A DNA stretch of 64,000 bases from Hofstenia miamia. Lineage: Eukaryota > Xenacoelomorpha > Acoela > Hofsteniidae. Shown piece by piece: positions 48,391 through 62,131 of this stretch. The notes beneath the pieces are model-generated. The model was not told the origin of the DNA, did not search any database, and worked only from the letters and a program-made list of their open reading frames with translations. Each line of letters opens with the position of its first letter. The first letter of the stretch is position 1. The position numbers were made by a program, and so were the translations under genes. The stretch is from contig CABFPE010000354.1 in NCBI GenBank assembly GCA_900660155.1, forward strand, positions 274,144-338,143, read 5' to 3'.

Positions 48391-50109
48391 TTTAAGTAAG
48401 TGTGCATATTTTAAATTTTGTAAATATACATGTATAGTAGTTTGTAGTATTTGTTTGTTTGTTTATTTTAATAAGCAATACATTTTATTGACTCTTAATA
48501 AAACAATATACATTAGGGGACGGTAATACTTCATTCATTTGAAACATACATCCAAATTTGAGCACTTACACAAACATTCACACAAATATTGATTATTATT
48601 ATTGTTATTATTATTATTATTAGTATTATTCTAGTGTTTTATTATTTTTATATTTTCATGAATTTATTTAATGTATACAGGCAAGCAAACATATGTTACA
48701 TTGATAATACATATTGTAGCTGCATGCCAGACAACAATGAATTTATCTCAACAGACATATGCTTTGAAATGCTGTGGAGTAAATTCAATTGTCACTTTCA
48801 GCCTTCCAGCAAAACGCTTTAGCTGACTTAAGGTATTTTCCTTTGACTTACATCAAAACATAACGAAGAAATTCTTTAAGATGCCATGGAGTAAAGGAAA
48901 TAAACAAATTCTATGACAATTAATCAACGCAGAAGTCGTTCCTTCATTGACAAGTAAACATTTATCAATAAAATAGCAAATAGAAAATAGCAAGGATTTT
49001 TCTAACATTTTTAAGTGAGATTTTGCTATTAGCACGATCAAGAAAGTTATTGTTAAATAAAAAAAACTTGCAAGAGGATTGGGTTATAAGTTATAAGTGC
49101 GATAAAGTCTGTTCTTACATTTTTGAATAAATATTGCCAATAGTACAAAAATATGAAAGAAAGGTCTGAGAACAATGAAAACACAGAAAGAAAAACAAAA
49201 TTCATTACTTGTGTGTAACGATTTCAAGTGAGGAATATACTATTGACTAAGTGCAACATCCTGCTTATCAAACAACCACTTCCATTTTGAAATTTGGACA
49301 GAACTATCCAAGCATTCAGTAGAAGTTGTTCAGTACTTTGAACAAGCTTTTCTCATCATATATAGATACTGGCGGCGGAATCCACTATGCAAAATAGAAG
49401 GAAGATAATTGGCAAATTAAATATTGTCTCTTCTGCAATGTTGTTAACGAACATTGGTATATTGTTTCTTTTAAATAATTCTGGTAATAGCACAAATATT
49501 TGGTTTATTTTATTCGGTTATTTTTCTCTAATACAATAAAGTAATTTTTTTCATTATAGGCAAAAAAAGAGATTAAACTTGCAATTCAAGCTATAATTGA
49601 ATTATGAACTCTGAAGGCATGCAGTAATTTAAACATAAAATATTACTCTAATTAAATAGTATATTGCACATTCTATTTACAAGCTTACAGAGTAAAAACT
49701 ACAAATTTTATGGAAACGTTAAAAAAGAATTTTGGAGTATCTTTTATTTAAGTAATTGTATTACTATTTTCATGTTATATTTACAAATTTTTACAAAACA
49801 ATAGAATCACTTTATTAATTTTTTGCTAATTCTAAATTTTGAACGAAAGCTTTTCGAATTTCCAATTCGATAATTATACAAATATCTAAAATTTTGAAAG
49901 AATTTTGAATTGTTGAAAAACTTCGAAGTCCACACATATTTAAGCAACAGTTGTCAAAGACTTATTTTAATTTTTTTTCTGGATGCTAATCTATTCCTAT
50001 TAAATTAGCAAAGCAAAAAACTAACCTTAGTTTAAACCGATCGACTGTGGTATTTGTGATTGGTTATCTTGGTGGCTTAGCTAAAGGGGTGCATATCGCC
50101 CCCCCCCCC
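48391..50109. other. Gene-free stretch
   Basis: AT-rich with (ATT)n near 48590-48645. A G/C-richer edge begins at 50060 just before the gap. No gene. Confidence 0.4.
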
Positions 50110-50230
50110 NNNNNNNNNNNNNNNNNNNNNNNNNNNNNNNNNNNNNNNNNNNNNNNNNNNNNNNNNNNNNNNNNNNNNNNNNNNNNNNNNNNNNNNNNNN
50201 NNNNNNNNNNNNNNNNNNNNNNNNNNNNNN
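50110..50230. other. Assembly gap inside a poly-C tract
   Basis: 121 N flanked by runs of C on both sides. The surrounding block, 50040-50375 (ending GGCTGGCTACGCCTCTGGG), looks like a decayed mobile element. Confidence 0.9.
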
Positions 50231-50375
50231 CCCCCCCCCAGATTGAAACCAGATCACCCCTCAGAGATAATAGAAAGTCGCTTATTAGAACATTGCAATA
50301 AAATTTCTATATAATTTTCTTTGCACCCCTCCCCTAAATTCCATGGGCTGGCTACGCCTCTGGGTTATCTATTAT

Positions 50376-52765
50376 GTTATGCTTGAATTTTGAACTTAAT
50401 TCAATATTCAATCTGATAAAGCTACATTCAGAAGTTTTTTCATAAATAAAAATTGGACATCTTCAAAAGTGAATCTCTAATTTCTGTATGGTCTTATATT
50501 CACTTATTGCTCTAAATTAATTTATCAACGTACTTAGAACTGATGAATTCCTCTGCTTGAAGTCTCAAGGCACTACTTTGTCCAAGTGAATCTTTTGTAG
50601 TTCTGAAGTATAAGAGCCTTACATATATTAAGCTTTTATTGAATAAAATCATAGCATAACAGCAATAGCAACATTATCGTAAATCAACAGAAACATTAAT
50701 GCACAATGCAAAAGCCTTTATACGTGCAACATACAGTACTCGTCGGTTTACATTATGACAAACTGGTAAACGTAACTAATTAAAATCAATTAGTAATAGT
50801 TCATATCAAGTTCCATATAGGTAAGGATTCATTTAAAATAATTTCTAACGTTATTTTTCTGTAAAAAAATAACATAATAATATAAAATGCGTCTAAGCTT
50901 AGCGAAGTGTTTAAAACCATTAGAAGTTACATATTAATCTAAAGGTTCCTTCTATTCATAAAGTGTGGAAAAATAGTAAAAAGGCCTATCAAGGAGACTT
51001 GATATAATTTGTTTCCGTCAATTGCGTCAATATTAATAGCATAGTATGCAGAATTTTAATCTGCGATTGTTACTGAATTATCTTTAAGTCATTCTTCAAT
51101 ATTTTTATAGTTATTTACATTACTTCTTAAATATTAAACAAAATTTAATTGATAATATGCTTTCATAACATAAGATCATTATTAATTAAGCGAAAGCAAT
51201 GCCAGATGTTAACCCATGACAGGTGGTCTATATGACCTTGCCTCACCTCTGCGCCAGTAAACATAGAACTGTGTTTTAACATGAAGTAATTTCAAGGAGT
51301 TCTTGCATATACAAGCAGCAAATGGGTACGAATTTCACAAAAATGTCAATTATGCGAAATCTTAGTTAGTCAATGCTTATATATTTGTATAATGAACTAA
51401 TCAGTTTTAATTTTTTTCTGGATATTATGCCTGTACTCATTACATTAGTATAGCAATACATTTGCCTATAAGTCTTAATTGACAATATTCTGCTTCTCAT
51501 GTAGCTATTATTAAGTCATTCGTTGATTTATGTTAAAGTAGCTTTTACTTAAGACAAGTGGCGTTAAACTCGTTCTTTTAAAATCAAAATGTTTGCATAT
51601 GACGTCATTACGTTTTCACGTGTACCTTTAGTATACTGTAAAAATAATTTTATGTAATCATTGTTAAAATTAAGGTATTTTTTAAAAAAATTTTCACTTT
51701 CTGCAAAAGCAGAAAAAACGATGAATGTTGAATAATTTCATCCCAAAGTTTAGGTGCAAAATAAAACTCTTTTCATTATCACATCAAGCAAATGTATTAC
51801 ATTATTTCATATTTGAAAAAGGTAATTAAAAATTCAACATTTTCTGAAAAAATGGAATGTATATAGAAATGAGGGGTAACCGAAAATACTGAAACTGCAT
51901 GATTCTTAAAAAACCAAAGTCAAATCAAAAATATTTTACGACGAAGTTTTTGTTTTTCTGAAATAGGGAAAATTTTTACTCATGGTGACTGTTATGTCTT
52001 TAAGCCTTTCCAATTGGATTCGGTTGCAGAATTTTATAAATAAAATTAAGAATGCTATATATTCAAAGAAATTATTGATAAATATTTATTTTCAGATTTT
52101 GAATAGAAGTTTTATCTAAAAAATGTTCGGGATTGCATAGATATAGAATATATTTTAAAAATCCGAAAAAATACTAGGTGAATGTTGCAAATAGAATCTC
52201 TATGGTACATTCTCCCCTAAGAAGTACTTTCTAAAAAAATATTTTTTCATGAAAACTGACTTACGTATAAAAGAATACCTGTTCTTGTTCAAATTTTTCA
52301 AGGCATGCATAATCAATATTTTTTTTTGAAAAACTGATGACTAACTTCAAAATTTTATACATTTAGTTTCCATTAACATAAGTTTTAGGATTGTTACTAT
52401 TAGCTTGAACAATGCTAACTGTTCAATGGAATACTGTCGATAACTTCAAGTATTGTTGACAGCAGCTTATACTTGAAACTAACAAAATATGAAAATGTGA
52501 AAAAGAGTAATATATGGTAATCAATACTAATCAATAAGCGCTAATGGATTCGATCATTTCGTAATTTTTCTTTATAATTTATATTGGTACGTCGCATTAT
52601 TAAAATTACTTGCAAAATATACTTGATTAATGATATATGTACATGAATATATATATATATAAATATATATACATTTTTAAACATTAGTTGTTCTACTGTC
52701 AAGCAACGCATTGTTGTGAAACGCGCATAGGAATAGATTTCAATTTAGTAGCTGTTATTATTCAC

Positions 52766-52801
<36 letters not shown>

Positions 52802-54120
52802 TATGAGTACAGCTTGTCTGATCGGAACTTGAGTGGTCAATTCACAAAAAGCAAAATAGTTATGGTTAGTTGTTCCAAGGAGCTTTAGACAGTGCATTAT
52901 TTGAAAATGTGGTATAGGGAAAATTGGAAGTTTTTAAAAGAATTTCATATTTTTTTACAAACTCATTTACTTCAGGCACAGAAATATTATTTATCGCAAA
53001 TATTCACAGTAGCTGATGAGCACATTTAACCATATTTGTCTATATTTACTAATAGGCTACAAAAAACCGGTTTGTATCTTTTATGATCCACTGTTCTTCT
53101 TAGGATCAATAAATGACTGAAGATCATAATATATGATGCTTAAGTCTTCAGAAAGTTTCCTGTGACAATAACGAAATATTTGACACTTTGAACAAATGGC
53201 TAAAATTGATTTTTGCAATTGGTTTTCACGTTAAGTTTGTTTAGATTTTTACTTATGCAGACATACTAAACGGATTTTCAATATATAAAAGTTGAATTCT
53301 CAATATTTTCAATTCTAAATAACATAATCCCTATTGTAGCTTTAGCATTGAAAATATTATAATTTCATTTTTATTCGCTAATCTTGTCATTCACCAGGTC
53401 CCTTAATACAAAATCCACTATATAAATACATCAGTTTTGGAGTAAACCCCACAGTATGTTCATTTGTAAAAGCTGCAGCAACCCTTCATTTTGCGTAGGC
53501 GTATTAAATTGTGCACTACATGGAATACCAAACGGAGTTTAAACAGATGGGTGTGCAATGAACTGTTATTAAATCTTGAGCAAATTTTGTATTACTTGAA
53601 ATATTTAATTTACTATTTGACATTTATTAAACTGCAGTTTTATCTTTGCATACATCAAACTATTTCATGTAATGAATTTTTTAGGAAAGCATCAACTTAG
53701 CCTTTTCTCGAAATATTGTAATACAAAATAATTTTTTTCTGTACGATTTCTTGGAAAAACGTTTTAAGTTTGATTCACTCTGTTAGCCTCGCAATCATGC
53801 TTAATATGATCAATTTTACTGTTCAATTATGCAACATATCCCTCCAAAAACTGTGAAAATATTGCAAAAATTGATTATTAAGATGCATTTTACCAATTCT
53901 TAGGATTTTTTATAAAATTCAATGTTAAAAGCCTGAGGGTTAACATTGCAATATGCCCCCCCCCGTTTCTGATTAAAGCACCATTACGTTAAAATTCGAA
54001 ATTCATTTGAAAATCTATAGCTAATTATATTTTTAATTATCCTTGAAATATTTTTAGCGCATCGTCTTTAGCAGGATTAACTAATATTCACTTTAGTTTC
54101 TTGAATTCGACATAGACTTG
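50376..54120. other. Gene-free intron stretch
   Basis: AT-rich. TA arrays near 52648-52671 and 52770-52798. Between the arrays, CTGTCAAGCAACGCATTG followed by TTGTGAAACGCGC faintly recalls the PLE hammerhead layout. Otherwise nothing. Confidence 0.4.
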
Positions 54121-54124
54121 TATG

Positions 54125-54167
54125 ATCATGACAAGGCGATCTATTATAGATCGCCATGGATCATGAT
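54125..54167. repeat. Nested perfect hairpin
   Basis: ATCATGA at 54125 pairs with TCATGAT at 54161, and within it GGCGATCTAT pairs with ATAGATCGCC around a single central T (54135-54155). The inner palindrome is 21 bases with no mismatch, G/C-richer than its surroundings. May be a foldback element core. Confidence 0.75.
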
Positions 54168-55827
54168 TACATTTGGAAATTATTAAACGTGTTCATTTCA
54201 ACAGCCAAGCAGATTTGTACCAATCTATGAAAAAAAGCTTCCATTTTTGTTTTTATATTTTTTATTAAATTATATTTTTTAGGCATCAAACAGAAATTGG
54301 CATTTTGTAATATATATGATTGTGCTTGCAAAACAATGTTTGAAACACAAGTTTAATGAATTGAATTTGTATGCATACAGAATAACACTATTTTAAGTAA
54401 TGTATTTAATTATATTGCACTTCTCCCCTATTCCCCTCCTCTCCCTCCCCTTCCAATAATAGCAAACGGTAGTGCGATACTCAATTATAAAAAATCGTTA
54501 ATAAGTCACATATATAATATTTATGAATATTCTAAAAAATCATCTTTTGGTTAATTTTTCTACTCGTCTAAAAAATATTTGGTACCCACTTTTTTGTTGA
54601 TTTGCTTTGATTTATTTCCTGGAGTAGTGCACAAGAATGTAAGCCTCCACGCCTCCGCGGATTTATACGCACTAAAAAATATGACTGGTAGATAATTTAT
54701 AAGTGGGATCCTAAGGTGCGTTATTGTTTCCTGAATAATAAAAAGTATTCATACTAAAGAAACTTTTAAATTTGTTGAACGTAGCTTTAAGATTTGGACT
54801 TTGCTAGTATTTTGCTTTATACAATTTTTTACAATTGCTTATATTTCTCATTCAAAATTATGTGAGATACTATAACTATCATTGAATGTTCGTTTTTTTA
54901 AGAACGGATAAAATCGATCAATGAGTCATTTATTTTACAATTTTACAGTGAGCGTTATTTACAGTATAGTGATTCACAAATTGCTGAAATCAGAGGATGC
55001 TGTTATTTCTTAGCAAAATAAATCAAGAAATACCAAATTTATTAGTTTTAAAAATTAAATTTTATTGTAAACAACAATTAACCTGAATTTCAAAGTTCCA
55101 AACCTCTGCTTTCAAAGTAATAGCAAAAGTATGTTCTTTAGTGGTCTAAAAATTAATCTTCTGTGTTTGATAAAGATGACTTAATAAATTTATATTTATT
55201 TACGGAGGATTGTTGCAATTACTATTAACTTTCCACAGATGTACACAAACAAACAACAACCATACATAGATTAATAAATGTTTGACTCTATGTGCATAGA
55301 AGTTTTTATTCATTGCTAATATAGATTTGCTAATTATTTCTAATACTTAAAACTTAACCTTCAGCGTAAAATACATAAAATGCAATGAAATTCTGTATTG
55401 TGATCGTCGATTGAAACAAAATATGAGTTTGAGGGATTTTAAAATTTTTCAAATATCTTCCTACCAGTACAGTTATAAATTTAAGGTAATTATCATATAC
55501 ATTCCTTAGAATGCAACAGTATAAAAAATTCTATTATTATTATTATTTTGGAATATTTTTCAGGGAGGTCTACAGTCACAATATTCACCCTTCTAAAATT
55601 CGGGGATGCCTTGTATTTGCTTTGAATGATTGCGTAATTATCGTTTCATTAGATTATTAGTTTATTCACATCTAATTTGAAGTTCGAATGTTTCGAAATT
55701 ATTCAAAATTTAATAATATCTTATGCTTAGAATTGAAAGAAAAAAATCATAGTCGAAGAGTTAGTAACATTAAACTTGAATGAACGTTTTTTTCTAGAAA
55801 TATGAACTTTAATGGAAAAACAATTAC
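54168..55827. other. Gene-free stretch before the channel's first coding exon
   Basis: Contains a pure pyrimidine-rich tract at about 54421-54456 (CTCCTCTCCCTCCCC core) and an (ATT)n near 55532-55548. No gene. Confidence 0.4.
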
Positions 55828-56001
55828 CTGTGGAAAATAGTTGTTGACATCCGTCTCATAAATATAATTGGACTCCGTAGATACTGGTTCTTGGAGAAAT
55901 TCATCAATTATAAAGTACACTGAAACCACTAGCATTGTAGTAGAGAGCAAGAACAATGAGAAAAGTGCTAGTTTCTGAAAACTGATTTTAAACTCCTCCA
56001 T
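55828..56001 (-). CDS. DEG/ENaC-type sodium channel, first coding exon (first membrane segment)
   Basis: Encodes 58 residues: a short basic N-terminus (MEEFKISFQK), a first membrane helix at about residues 11-37, and a linker ending YFPQ. The exon ends CAG|gtaatt at 55828/55827 in phase 0, exactly the phase needed by the exon starting at 2900, and together they restore FPQVIIC. The ATG has a strong Kozak context (A at -3, G at +4). The His-Gly gating motif usual before the first helix is missing. An acceptor-like tttag at 56020-56016 in an open frame leaves room for an extra upstream exon outside what I can recognise. What is seen is the frame, donor and helix. What is inferred is that this exon belongs to the same gene as the exons 53 kb away rather than to a tandem paralogue. 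Confidence 0.7.
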
Positions 56002-56377
56002 TTTGGTTAATCGGTCTAAACAATTGAATCAAACTTAACGTAAGTAACATGTCTCCAAACTAAATCATTTCAAATGAAAACACTTCCAATTGGCTACAAA
56101 ATTGTCAGCAACTAGCGGCTGATACACCATTGACTTACAATATTCACTTAAATAGCTATTGCTTTCTGTCTTTTACATGATATAAATCATCAATTTATCT
56201 AATTTTGTCAATTTTGACCGGAAATATTCCAATTGAAATCATAAAACCATGTAATTTCAGATGGTTAAATAAATAGAATATATATATATATATATATATG
56301 GGTTGATATTTTAGAGCGAACTCAATTTCCTCATGAATACTAGTTCATTCGCAAATTCATTATATTATAAAAATAAT

Positions 56378-56415
<38 letters not shown>

Positions 56416-57848
56416 ATGGCATACAAATAGCTAGAAATAAAATTTTTAATGTGAAAAATTTGGAATCCAATCATTCTAAAAAAGATTGGGTTGCAAATTC
56501 TAGCAGGAAAGTTTGTTATTTGGAATGACACAAATGGAAACAATTTGGTATATATCTGAATAAACAGAAATAGATTGTATCGTTTTTACCACGGTTTCAA
56601 GATACGCTTGTTCACTACTGTATGCTTTTTAGAATATGACTATATTACAGTGTGATCTAAATCTCTAAAAGATTTGCTGTAAACAATAATAATAATATGT
56701 AATAATAATACCTATAATGTATCTATGTCAAGGCAGCAAATACTGTGTTAAGTCATTGACATTAAAACAGGATGTCGANTATTTATATATATATACATAA
56801 ATATATATATATATATATTTTTATGTTAATAATCTAATTTTCCAAAGCATTTACGTAATTTCATTATTTTTTTAAATAAAATTGCTTCAATCTCAGAAAT
56901 GGAAATAGGCAGAGTACAGTGAAAATTTCAAACCCTAACCCATCTATTTTAAATGATCATTTAATTTTGAGCACATGTTTAATAAATAAATGACCATTTT
57001 AGAAAAAAGAATGAGTGTCATTTTGCAAGAACGGGTTTATAGCTAATTTTAATCTAAACCAGGACTTCCCAAATTAAATACATTAATGTCATTCAAAATT
57101 AAAAAAATTGACCATAAATTCAAACATGTATACAATACACGAACTTCGTTTCTTGTTTGTAGGGTTTCAAAGTAATAATATATTACTTCAATTTTGTGTA
57201 CATTTACATGTATATGAATTACTTTATGTCTGAAGCTTTTGGATTTTTGTGGAATAGTATTAAGCGTATTCCATTTAATATGTTGACAATTTCTTTTATT
57301 GCAACACTATATTTAATATTTACACCAAAATAAAACGTTTTTGGGGATATCCTAGCAGTATAGAATTTAAACTAGGAGGTAATTGAAATATAAATAGTGT
57401 TCACATGTGATTGTAACTTGTATATATCAAGTCAATACAACATGTGCAGAACGTTATTGGCTCAACCTTCATACTTTTACAATTTCTGGGATCCTTAGAA
57501 ACGGCTCATTGTGAATCTGTTGAACATCATGTATTGATCTTTGTCTTATTGAAGATTTGTTAAAAAAATTGTAAGTATTCCCTATGAATTACACATTGTG
57601 TTTATTACGCTATCTAGTTGCAGCTAACGCAACTACATGCCCCGACAGTGAATATATGGAACCTAGTGAATTGCAATTTTTGAAGGTCTTACTTTACCAT
57701 CAGATATATAACCTGAAGATTTTTTGCCTTACTAAAAGAGCGTGCTACCATATTTTATTATAATAGACCTCTTTTTGACATTTGACATTAATGTAGTTGT
57801 AATAGTCTCTACATCAATTTCCATAAACTCATTTAAGGTGTCCAGTTA
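56002..57848. other. Region upstream of the channel's first coding exon
   Basis: Holds the 5' UTR or upstream intron of the channel gene. An acceptor-like tttag lies at 56020-56016 on the minus strand. TA arrays near 56280-56299, 56387-56411 and 56785-56818, and a single N at 56779. No promoter could be identified. Confidence 0.4.
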
Positions 57849-57952
57849 TATGTGTTGTTCAAGATGATTTATTCAGAATCCCTAAATGTTTATAATGTTT
57901 TATGTGTTGTTCAAGATGATTTATTCAGAATCCCTAAATGTTTATAATGTTT
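57849..57952. repeat. 52-bp tandem duplication
   Basis: 57849-57900 is repeated at 57901-57952 without visible change. No N separates the copies, so it may be a genuine recent duplication. Confidence 0.85.
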
Positions 57953-58399
57953 GAACTTTTATCAATCATTAATGCAAACATTTTATCTTTCAACATTTGC
58001 ATGTCTTCTTTCTCTAGTATTTCACCAATACATTCAAGAAACACACTGCCCGTTGCCTATGAATTATGTGTTGAATAATATCTTTAATTTCTTATCCACT
58101 GATCTAATGTTTTCTGAAGAATAGAGTTTGTCAAATGTTCATGTTTGGATGTATGAAGAATTTTTCCTCTATCAAAAATTATGCACCATCAGTTAAGAAT
58201 GCTAGTGAGTTTCTGTAATCCTCCATCATCTCATTGAGAATAAGTTTTGTATGAATAGAAATAGTTGAAACCTTTCAATTTTCCTTAGAACATTGCAAAT
58301 ATTTACGAAAACTGGTATGTTTTTGCAACCTTCACTGCCTTTCTCAACGGTTTCTTTATTTTTACCCGCTTAGTTTTACGCAAGATATCAAGATCATTC

Positions 58400-59300
58400 T
58401 GCAAAAACTCTTTACATTATTTGCAGATTACACCTTTTCTTGGTTTGATGGAATTTTCCAAGTTAGTATTACCAGCTAAGCTTATATTATATTCTATTCC
58501 GTACCTTTTCGCAGATGATATTAAATTTAATGAAAATTGGGGCATGACAATTAAAGGAAGTTTAATTAGTGACATTTCAAATATTTCATTACATGATTCA
58601 AACTCTATTCACATATTGGAAATAATGTACAATCGTCACATTCAGTCATTGATGTTGGCGTTTATATCTCTAAAAATCTCTCCTGGAATAGACATATCTC
58701 TATCAAAAATAAAGCAGCTAATTCTACATTCCGATATCTTAATTGTAACATTTCTTTGAACACCCATTTTCAAACAAAAAATGCATTTATAGCATGATAA
58801 ATGTTAAAATCAAAACTGACATGTGCTTCTCAAATATTGCACTGCAATTGCTCAAATCTTAATATACTTGAAAAGTTGCAAAAGCGCTGTGCAAGATGAA
58901 TTTTGCCTCTTGAAAATTATAAGTAAAGATTGATAAGACTTAATATATTGTCTATTTTATTGTATTTAGAAATGCCAAATTTGTTATATCTCAACAAACT
59001 CTTAAACCATAAAGTAGAATTAAACTATGAGGAGTTTTCTTTCCTTGCACTCCAACAAGAAGATCAAACAAACACTTTTCACGTCAAAATCTTTGAAGAA
59101 AAATCTACCAGTTATATATATTTATCCACAGATTAGGTAAAATTGTAAATTATGTGTATCTCCATACTGAGATTGATCTATTTGATTGTCCAAAGAAGGT
59201 TTCAAATGCATTAATATAACATTTTTGGAATCATTTCTCAAAAGAGTACAACGTTACTAATCTTTGTTCCTTTCATCTGATATACAATTGATCTTGTTAC
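58400..59300 (+). pseudogene. LINE reverse transcriptase C-terminal fragment
   Basis: In order and across frames: a degenerate GVPQGS block, PYLFADDIKF (catalytic xADD motif, about 58500), VYISKNLSWNRHISIKNKAA (family LGV.I...LSW..HI), then RLIRLNILSILLYLEMPNLL with NKLLNH (family RL..LNLLPL..RR). This is the C-terminal half of a CR1/Jockey-type LINE. Several stops and shifts break it. It might be the same family as the fragment at 45.7 kb, which covers the other half. Confidence 0.7.
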
Positions 59301-62131
59301 AAAGAAAGGAATTCGTATTTATTTTGTACATAATTCTTATAGATTTTTAACTTTCTTTAGAATGTAGCCTTTTAATAAAAAAATTTAATCCTAATATAAA
59401 CTTTCAAAACTATATCATCCTTGATAAATGGGATAGCTGTTAAAAATTTTCTATTTCACTCTAACAGTATATCTTGTAAATTTAGAATATATTTTAATTA
59501 GTTTTTACTGGAAAAAAATTTTCAAAAATGGAAGAAGGATGCTTGCAGAAAGAGCCATTGGAATCTATGTTATGTCCAATACTGTGAGGGTACAAAATAC
59601 TGTTAAATGAAAAGAACATTTAAAAGCAACAGTTTTGTATGATAGTTGTATATCCATTTTGTTTCAGTGAAGCAATGAGCAATATCAATGAATTAAATAT
59701 GAAAGTGATAGAACCTTAAGTCCTATTGAAAAACACTGATGTAATAAATTTATGATATACACAGAGATAAACTTATCAATAGAATAGCATGTGCTTTTAT
59801 TAACATTTTCAGTAATTTGGAATATAATAACTTTAAGTTTAGCCTTGAGAACTTCGTCATTGTTCATTTTCTTAACGCTAAATTCATTTTAATAAAATAA
59901 ATAAATATCAAAATAGAATTATAAAAAATATTGGAAATTTCATTCTTAGACAAAGCTGAAAAACGTTTCCCTTTAACAAAGACTTCATTTTGTGTGTAAC
60001 ACATGACTTGAATTACATATATTAAGGAACAATACTGTTTGGGCTTCGAACAATACGTTTGGTTTTGTGCTGATTTAGATGCGAATCCTGAAGTACACAA
60101 TTTTAAATCTTTACGTTTTTATGCACAATTATGTCCATTTCAACATTTTATCCTCACATGCATAGAGTCATGCATAAATATGGATGATCAATGTAACAGG
60201 AGGTGTTTATAACAATTCGAAGTTTACTTATTGAAATGCAAGGACAATATAGCAACATAGAAGTGAATATTGCAGCAATAATATTACGTTTATTGCTGCC
60301 ATTTGCAAACATGAAATATAAATTGAGTATTTTAAGTTGTCTCAGTTATCATATATCTTAAATCTTAGTTATAAATATTCAGATTTACTTCTACTACTTA
60401 GAAATTAAACGTTTCAAGTCTTCAACAACAATGGCGGTAAAAACTAATTTTGCAAATTTAATTCAGCATCTATTTGAGTACATGGAATGATGTTTTTACA
60501 CGGATTCATCCCCGGGTGGCGATAAAGATTTTACAGTTACTGTATAGCCGGATACATGCACAATTTTGAAAAATTCAGGTGAAATTTGGGATAAAATTGT
60601 TAATTTACACAAGAAAATGTTTAAGTTAATTTTGTTTTCCTCGATTACTAGACTTCTCGTAGGTTTCTTTTCCCATGTCTATTTCATGCACCAATCTTTT
60701 TTCCCCATTTTATCCTATCCCATTGTACTATAAACCAATTGGTTGCGTTGCCCCATGGCTGTTCAATTAAGTTGCTACGATAAGTAAACATGCATCGCTA
60801 TATCATTTTTAGCTTTGCTTAATGTGAATACCTTTCAATCATACAGGGTACCATTTTTATTACCTTGGATTTTGCCGGGATTTGTAACGACATTGGTGTA
60901 CGAGCTGTGAACTTAGCATGATTATTCGTCATTGTTCAAGGATTTTAATTCTTTAAACCATTTTTTTGAAGTACATTAAGCCCACTGATTGATGAGAATT
61001 TTTTCTCTATGTATTCTATGTATCTATTTATGAATATGTATTTCAGGAACCAGAGCCTAAAATGCTGAGCTTTTCCAAGAACGCACGTTTGCACTAATGT
61101 GTGTCCTAGTACCAGAAGCCAAGAACACACAATTATAGTATATACCAACCTTTTTTGGTTTTTAGAATGCAGTCCAAACCAAGTCTAGCCCATGTCCTAT
61201 TGGATTTACACATGCATTAAAATAATTGACAAATTCAAAAATGAATGATATCCGCAATGTATTACGCAACAAGCCAAAATTGAAGAAAAAGTAAAAGATA
61301 CAACAACATTTCAGCGATTTCATTATTTTAGCAGTTGCAACCAAAAAATCCATTTACAATTTTCTTGAAAAGCTTTATTTTAATATAAAATTACTGTTCC
61401 GTAACTACTGGTTCTTCTTTTTGGCTGAAAGTTGGCAGGTATGTTAATCACACTGCTAACTAGTAATTAATGGAAGCTTTTTGAAAAATTGTGGAAATAT
61501 CCTGAAATTTCTTTAGTTTTCCTCCAAACTCTGAAATTTTTTATTCTGTTCTTTGTTTTTTCGATATTTTGTAACTAAGTGCAGTTATTTTGAAATGCCT
61601 CCATAGTTTTTTGTTACATCACACTAGAATTAACTGCAAAAGTTTCATTGTAATATGTCAAAAGGCTTCGGATTTTTTTGGCTTCTTTAGTCAACTATGA
61701 TAAGTTTTTATGTTTGAATTTGCTACTACATATTGTTTTATATGAGATATATAATAGCTTGTGTAATGTGATTTGAATGCAGAATTTCCTGATGATTTCA
61801 GCAATATACATCTATATTTTTTGTAGTTTAATCCTACACTGAGTCAAGCTCTGATTGGTTGCAATGATGTGCTTCAAAAGAAGTTTTAACCAGAAGTGCC
61901 TCTTATTACCATTTTGCTACGGATACGGGCACTACTACTCCGTAGATATAGACAACATTTTAGTCAATGTAATAAGTTGGAATTACGTATCTAAGTAATT
62001 TATTAATAAAATCAATTTTTGCAAAATTTTGCAAATTATCCAATAAGTTCATTCTTTTGTGAATTTCAGACTCATTTATATCTACAAAAATCAATTACAA
62101 AAAATTATGAAAAGTTTGTTTAGCTAAATTG
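59301..62131. other. Gene-free stretch
   Basis: AT-rich, no gene recognised. 59683-59705 recurs next to the single N at 62293. Confidence 0.4.

Larger units (their letters stand above)
2901..55827 (-). other. Inferred 52.9-kb first intron of the channel gene
   Basis: If the three exons form one gene, this whole interval is its first intron: donor gtaatt at the right end, acceptor tttaatttag at the left. It contains the plus-strand TRIM-like gene, most of the transposons, two runs of N and all but two of the single-N joins. Its size depends on the scaffold being correct. Confidence 0.55.

Noticed and set aside
52690-52735. Fourth hammerhead-like motif (CTGTCAA, stem, GAAACGCG)
   Set aside because: The stem is plausible but the CTGATGA box is not kept, no cleavage triplet is present and no PLE coding sequence is nearby.
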